Assembly (NCBI GenBank): GCA_934273635.1
Contig: CAKQSV010000004.1
Location: 53,784-117,783 of the forward strand
Direction: 5' to 3'
DNA from: an uncultured Alphaproteobacteria bacterium
GTDB taxonomy: Bacteria > Pseudomonadota > Alphaproteobacteria > RF32 > CAG-239
DNA length: 64,000 nt
Shown in pieces: positions 62,533-64,000 of the stretch. Each line of letters begins with the position of its first letter. The first letter of the stretch is position 1. A model generated the notes under the pieces. That model did no database searches and had not been told where the DNA came from. It worked only from the letters and a program-made list of their open reading frames with translations. The position numbers and the translations under genes are program-made.

Positions 62533-63113
62533 GGAATAATTTATTGTCTAATTCCTCAGATATTATATTTCAGCGTGTACTTAACAAAACTTTAGGGGAA
62601 GAAGGTGGATATGAATCTAGGGTTAATAGAATTGATGCGCCAACAAATATGGGAATTCAGCAAGTTACTTTAGATAATTTTAAAAGACAGCATCCCGATT
62701 TGGCTGTTGGATATCCTAATGATGTAAAAGACATTACGTATTCTCAAGTTAAACAAATTGCTCGCAAAGATTATTTCGATAAGTATCGAATTGGAGAATT
62801 AAAACATCAACCATTGCAGGAGACAATGTTTGATTCATTTTTCAATCATAGCCCGCAAGGTCCAGCTCTTTGGGCTCAAAAAGCTATTAATCAAAATACA
62901 AATATCAATATTAAAGAAGATGGAATATTTGGCTCTGAGACAATAAAAGCAATGAATAGTTTATCTCCGAAAGAACTTGTTAATGTTAATAATGACATTA
63001 TTAACCAACGACAGTCTGATTTTGAACGAGAAAAATTACAGAATCGAAATCCAAATTATATAAAATACACTGTTGGCTTACCTGGAAGGTTTAATCATTT
63101 CAGAAGTAAGTAA
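62322..63113 (+). CDS. Modular GH108-like muramidase with shared N-terminal segment
   Basis: 263 residues. Same N-terminal 68 residues as the GH24-like gene (QPQP expanded to QPQPQP), then a GH108-type domain: LNKTLGEEGGYESRVN with catalytic Glu, NMGIQQVTLDNF, DVKDITYSQVKQIARKDYFDKYR, ETMFDSFFNHSPQG, and a PG_binding_3-like DGIFGSETIKAMN. Different fold and same presumed target (glycan strands) as the first cassette, which supports domain swapping behind a fixed head. No Sec signal. Confidence 0.85.
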   Translation: MYNNNYNARVVPEFMVYGGTPVGIPTGAVPQNATGGAIPQWALGQQNQNQDQPQPQPTTQFAQNNTQANDGNNLLSNSSDIIFQRVLNKTLGEEGGYESRVNRIDAPTNMGIQQVTLDNFKRQHPDLAVGYPNDVKDITYSQVKQIARKDYFDKYRIGELKHQPLQETMFDSFFNHSPQGPALWAQKAINQNTNINIKEDGIFGSETIKAMNSLSPKELVNVNNDIINQRQSDFEREKLQNRNPNYIKYTVGLPGRFNHFRSK

Positions 63114-63125
63114 TGGATTATGCGC

Positions 63126-63157
63126 AAATGGGTGTTAGCAAACGCTAATACCCATTT
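63126..63157. terminator. Shared terminator between the GH108-like and LprI-like genes
   Basis: AAATGGGTGTTAGC-AAAC-GCTAATACCCATTT, a 14-bp stem; its right arm overlaps the last codons of the converging gene. Confidence 0.85.
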
Positions 63158-63894
63158 TGGGCGATGTTGAGATATAACAACCGTTCGAGCAATTCTGATA
63201 ATATTTTATTTTCATCGGCATAGGGAATAATGTTGGTTATGGTGCCGCAATGACCTATGCAATATTTGTTTTCGGCATAAACTCCAACGTAAAAATCTCT
63301 GGTTGATTGGCGTAACTGCTTGACCGCTTGCTCCATTTTTGCTTGTTGCTCTTTATCAAAACCGTTTTTTATCTCTTGATTAATAGCTGCATTTAAACAA
63401 TCGTTGACTTCAATACTTCCTTCAACCATATCAGATGTTACTGATGAAGAAAGTTTTTCAGCGCTCTCCGTAAAGCATTTGTCATAAATTTTTTGAGCCT
63501 GAGATTTTGCTATTTTCTGATTATCTGCTTCTGTGCGATGTATCTCCGGTAAATCATTTAATTCGGCTGAAATATTGTATTGTCCGTCGTGAATACAGCC
63601 GGTTTTAATACCAAGATTGATGTATTTGTTGTTCTCTTTATAATAAGTATGAGCCAAATCAAGAGGCTTTCCGTTTACCATAACGGAATTGGTGCTTTCA
63701 ACCGTTTTGACTTTTATGGCGTGAGGTTTGGCTGTCTGACAAATTGAGCAATAATCATATATAACTTTTTGAGTTTTAATAATTGCGGCGGCTTGGGAGG
63801 CAGTGCTTTCTGAAACGTCATAGCAAACATCGGCGCGAGCTTCAACAGCAAAACCTGCCAATAAAATACCAAAAGCCATATATATTTTTTTCAT
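63145..63894 (-). CDS. Secreted protein with LprI/DUF1311-like C-terminal domain
   Basis: 249 residues. Signal peptide (MKKIYMAFGILLAGFAVEARADVC), an N-terminal Cys-containing domain (YDYCSICQT, GCIHDGQY), then a C-terminal part with the same layout as the 155-residue protein: YDKCFTES, EVNDCLNAAI, AKMEQAVKQLRQSTRDFYVGVY, YCIGHC. GGAGG 7 nt before ATG. Same relation to the GH108-like cassette as its paralogue has to GH24-like, so candidate cognate immunity. The extra N-domain is not recognised. Confidence 0.7.
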   Translation of the reverse strand: MKKIYMAFGILLAGFAVEARADVCYDVSESTASQAAAIIKTQKVIYDYCSICQTAKPHAIKVKTVESTNSVMVNGKPLDLAHTYYKENNKYINLGIKTGCIHDGQYNISAELNDLPEIHRTEADNQKIAKSQAQKIYDKCFTESAEKLSSSVTSDMVEGSIEVNDCLNAAINQEIKNGFDKEQQAKMEQAVKQLRQSTRDFYVGVYAENKYCIGHCGTITNIIPYADENKILSELLERLLYLNIAQNGY

Positions 63895-64000
63895 CACACA
63901 TCCTCCAATACATATACCTTAATCGCGAGGAAACAAAAGTCAAGACGATTTGTCACGGAGAGAAAAACGGTTTCTTTGTTTGTTCGTCATCATGAGCGAC

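Overview
The window looks like a chromosome segment of an alphaproteobacterium. The best markers are a CtrA response regulator (DNA-binding and receiver domains intact, next to fliI/fliJ), an rluD-rpoH pair flanked by a DUF6476-type gene, sigma-54 promoters in front of flagellar genes, and an initiator tRNA with a C1:A72 mismatch. The coding style (moderate G+C, GGGtGRT/Fe-S scaffold pair, Cys-rich secreted proteins) suggests an uncultured host- or gut-associated lineage, but order and genus cannot be read from sequence alone. Several blocks are clearly more A+T-rich than the core (about 1.9-5.5 kb, 38.5-54.4 kb and the variable parts of 59.5-64 kb) and look acquired.

Layout. 0-1.7 kb: end of a GNAT-like gene, a DotB/PilT-type ATPase, a tiny membrane peptide and tRNA-fMet. 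1.75-5.5 kb: an island-like region beginning at a degenerate copy of the tRNA 3' end, with paralogous small membrane proteins, broken copies and an ankyrin protein. 5.6-7.5 kb: Fe-S scaffold plus GGGtGRT operon. 7.6-11.5 kb: two secreted Cys-rich proteins. 11.5-13.3 kb: REP-like palindromes, a solitary DpnA-like adenine methyltransferase and a tandem 144-bp RNA-like repeat. 13.3-20.1 kb: leftward operon ending in a VirD4/TraG coupling protein. 20.2-22.1 kb: rluD, rpoH. 22.1-25.2 kb: leftward operon of an SNF2-like protein with degraded ATPase motifs, an IbrA-like PP-loop protein and an IbrB/ParB-like protein. 25.3-38.3 kb: flagellar genes flgI, flgJ-like, flgN-like, flgK, flgL, then mnmA, an ABC exporter, a small membrane protein, flgE and a large unknown. 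38.5-54.0 kb: leftward surface-glycan cluster (dTDP-3-amino-sugar enzymes, glycosyltransferases, and a LuxC/LuxE/ACP/KAS III/SDR/transketolase pathway) interrupted by a DUF262-HNH gene and headed by a serine-recombinase-like protein lacking catalytic residues. 54.4-55.6 kb: tRNA-Glu with repeated tRNA-like tails and two small genes. 55.7-58.9 kb: sodB, fliJ, fliI and divergent ctrA. 59.1-64 kb: a tandem array of muramidase cassettes.

The most interesting system is the 59-64 kb array. Two genes share a near-identical 0.4-kb leader and an identical-looking N-terminal segment of about 68 residues, then switch to different muramidase domains (GH24-like in one, GH108-like plus peptidoglycan-binding in the other). 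Each is followed on the opposite strand by a secreted protein with an LprI/DUF1311-like Cys pattern, a family that includes lysozyme inhibitors. A third copy of the flanking repeat starts at the window edge. The leader carries three consecutive intrinsic-terminator-like hairpins before the start codon. I read this as a modular lytic-effector/immunity locus under antitermination-like control; the T4SS-type genes elsewhere in the window are a possible but unproven export route.

Other candidates are the SNF2-like/IbrA/IbrB operon, the parallel tRNA-mimic repeats downstream of two unrelated tRNA genes, and the recombinase-derived putative regulator of the glycan cluster.
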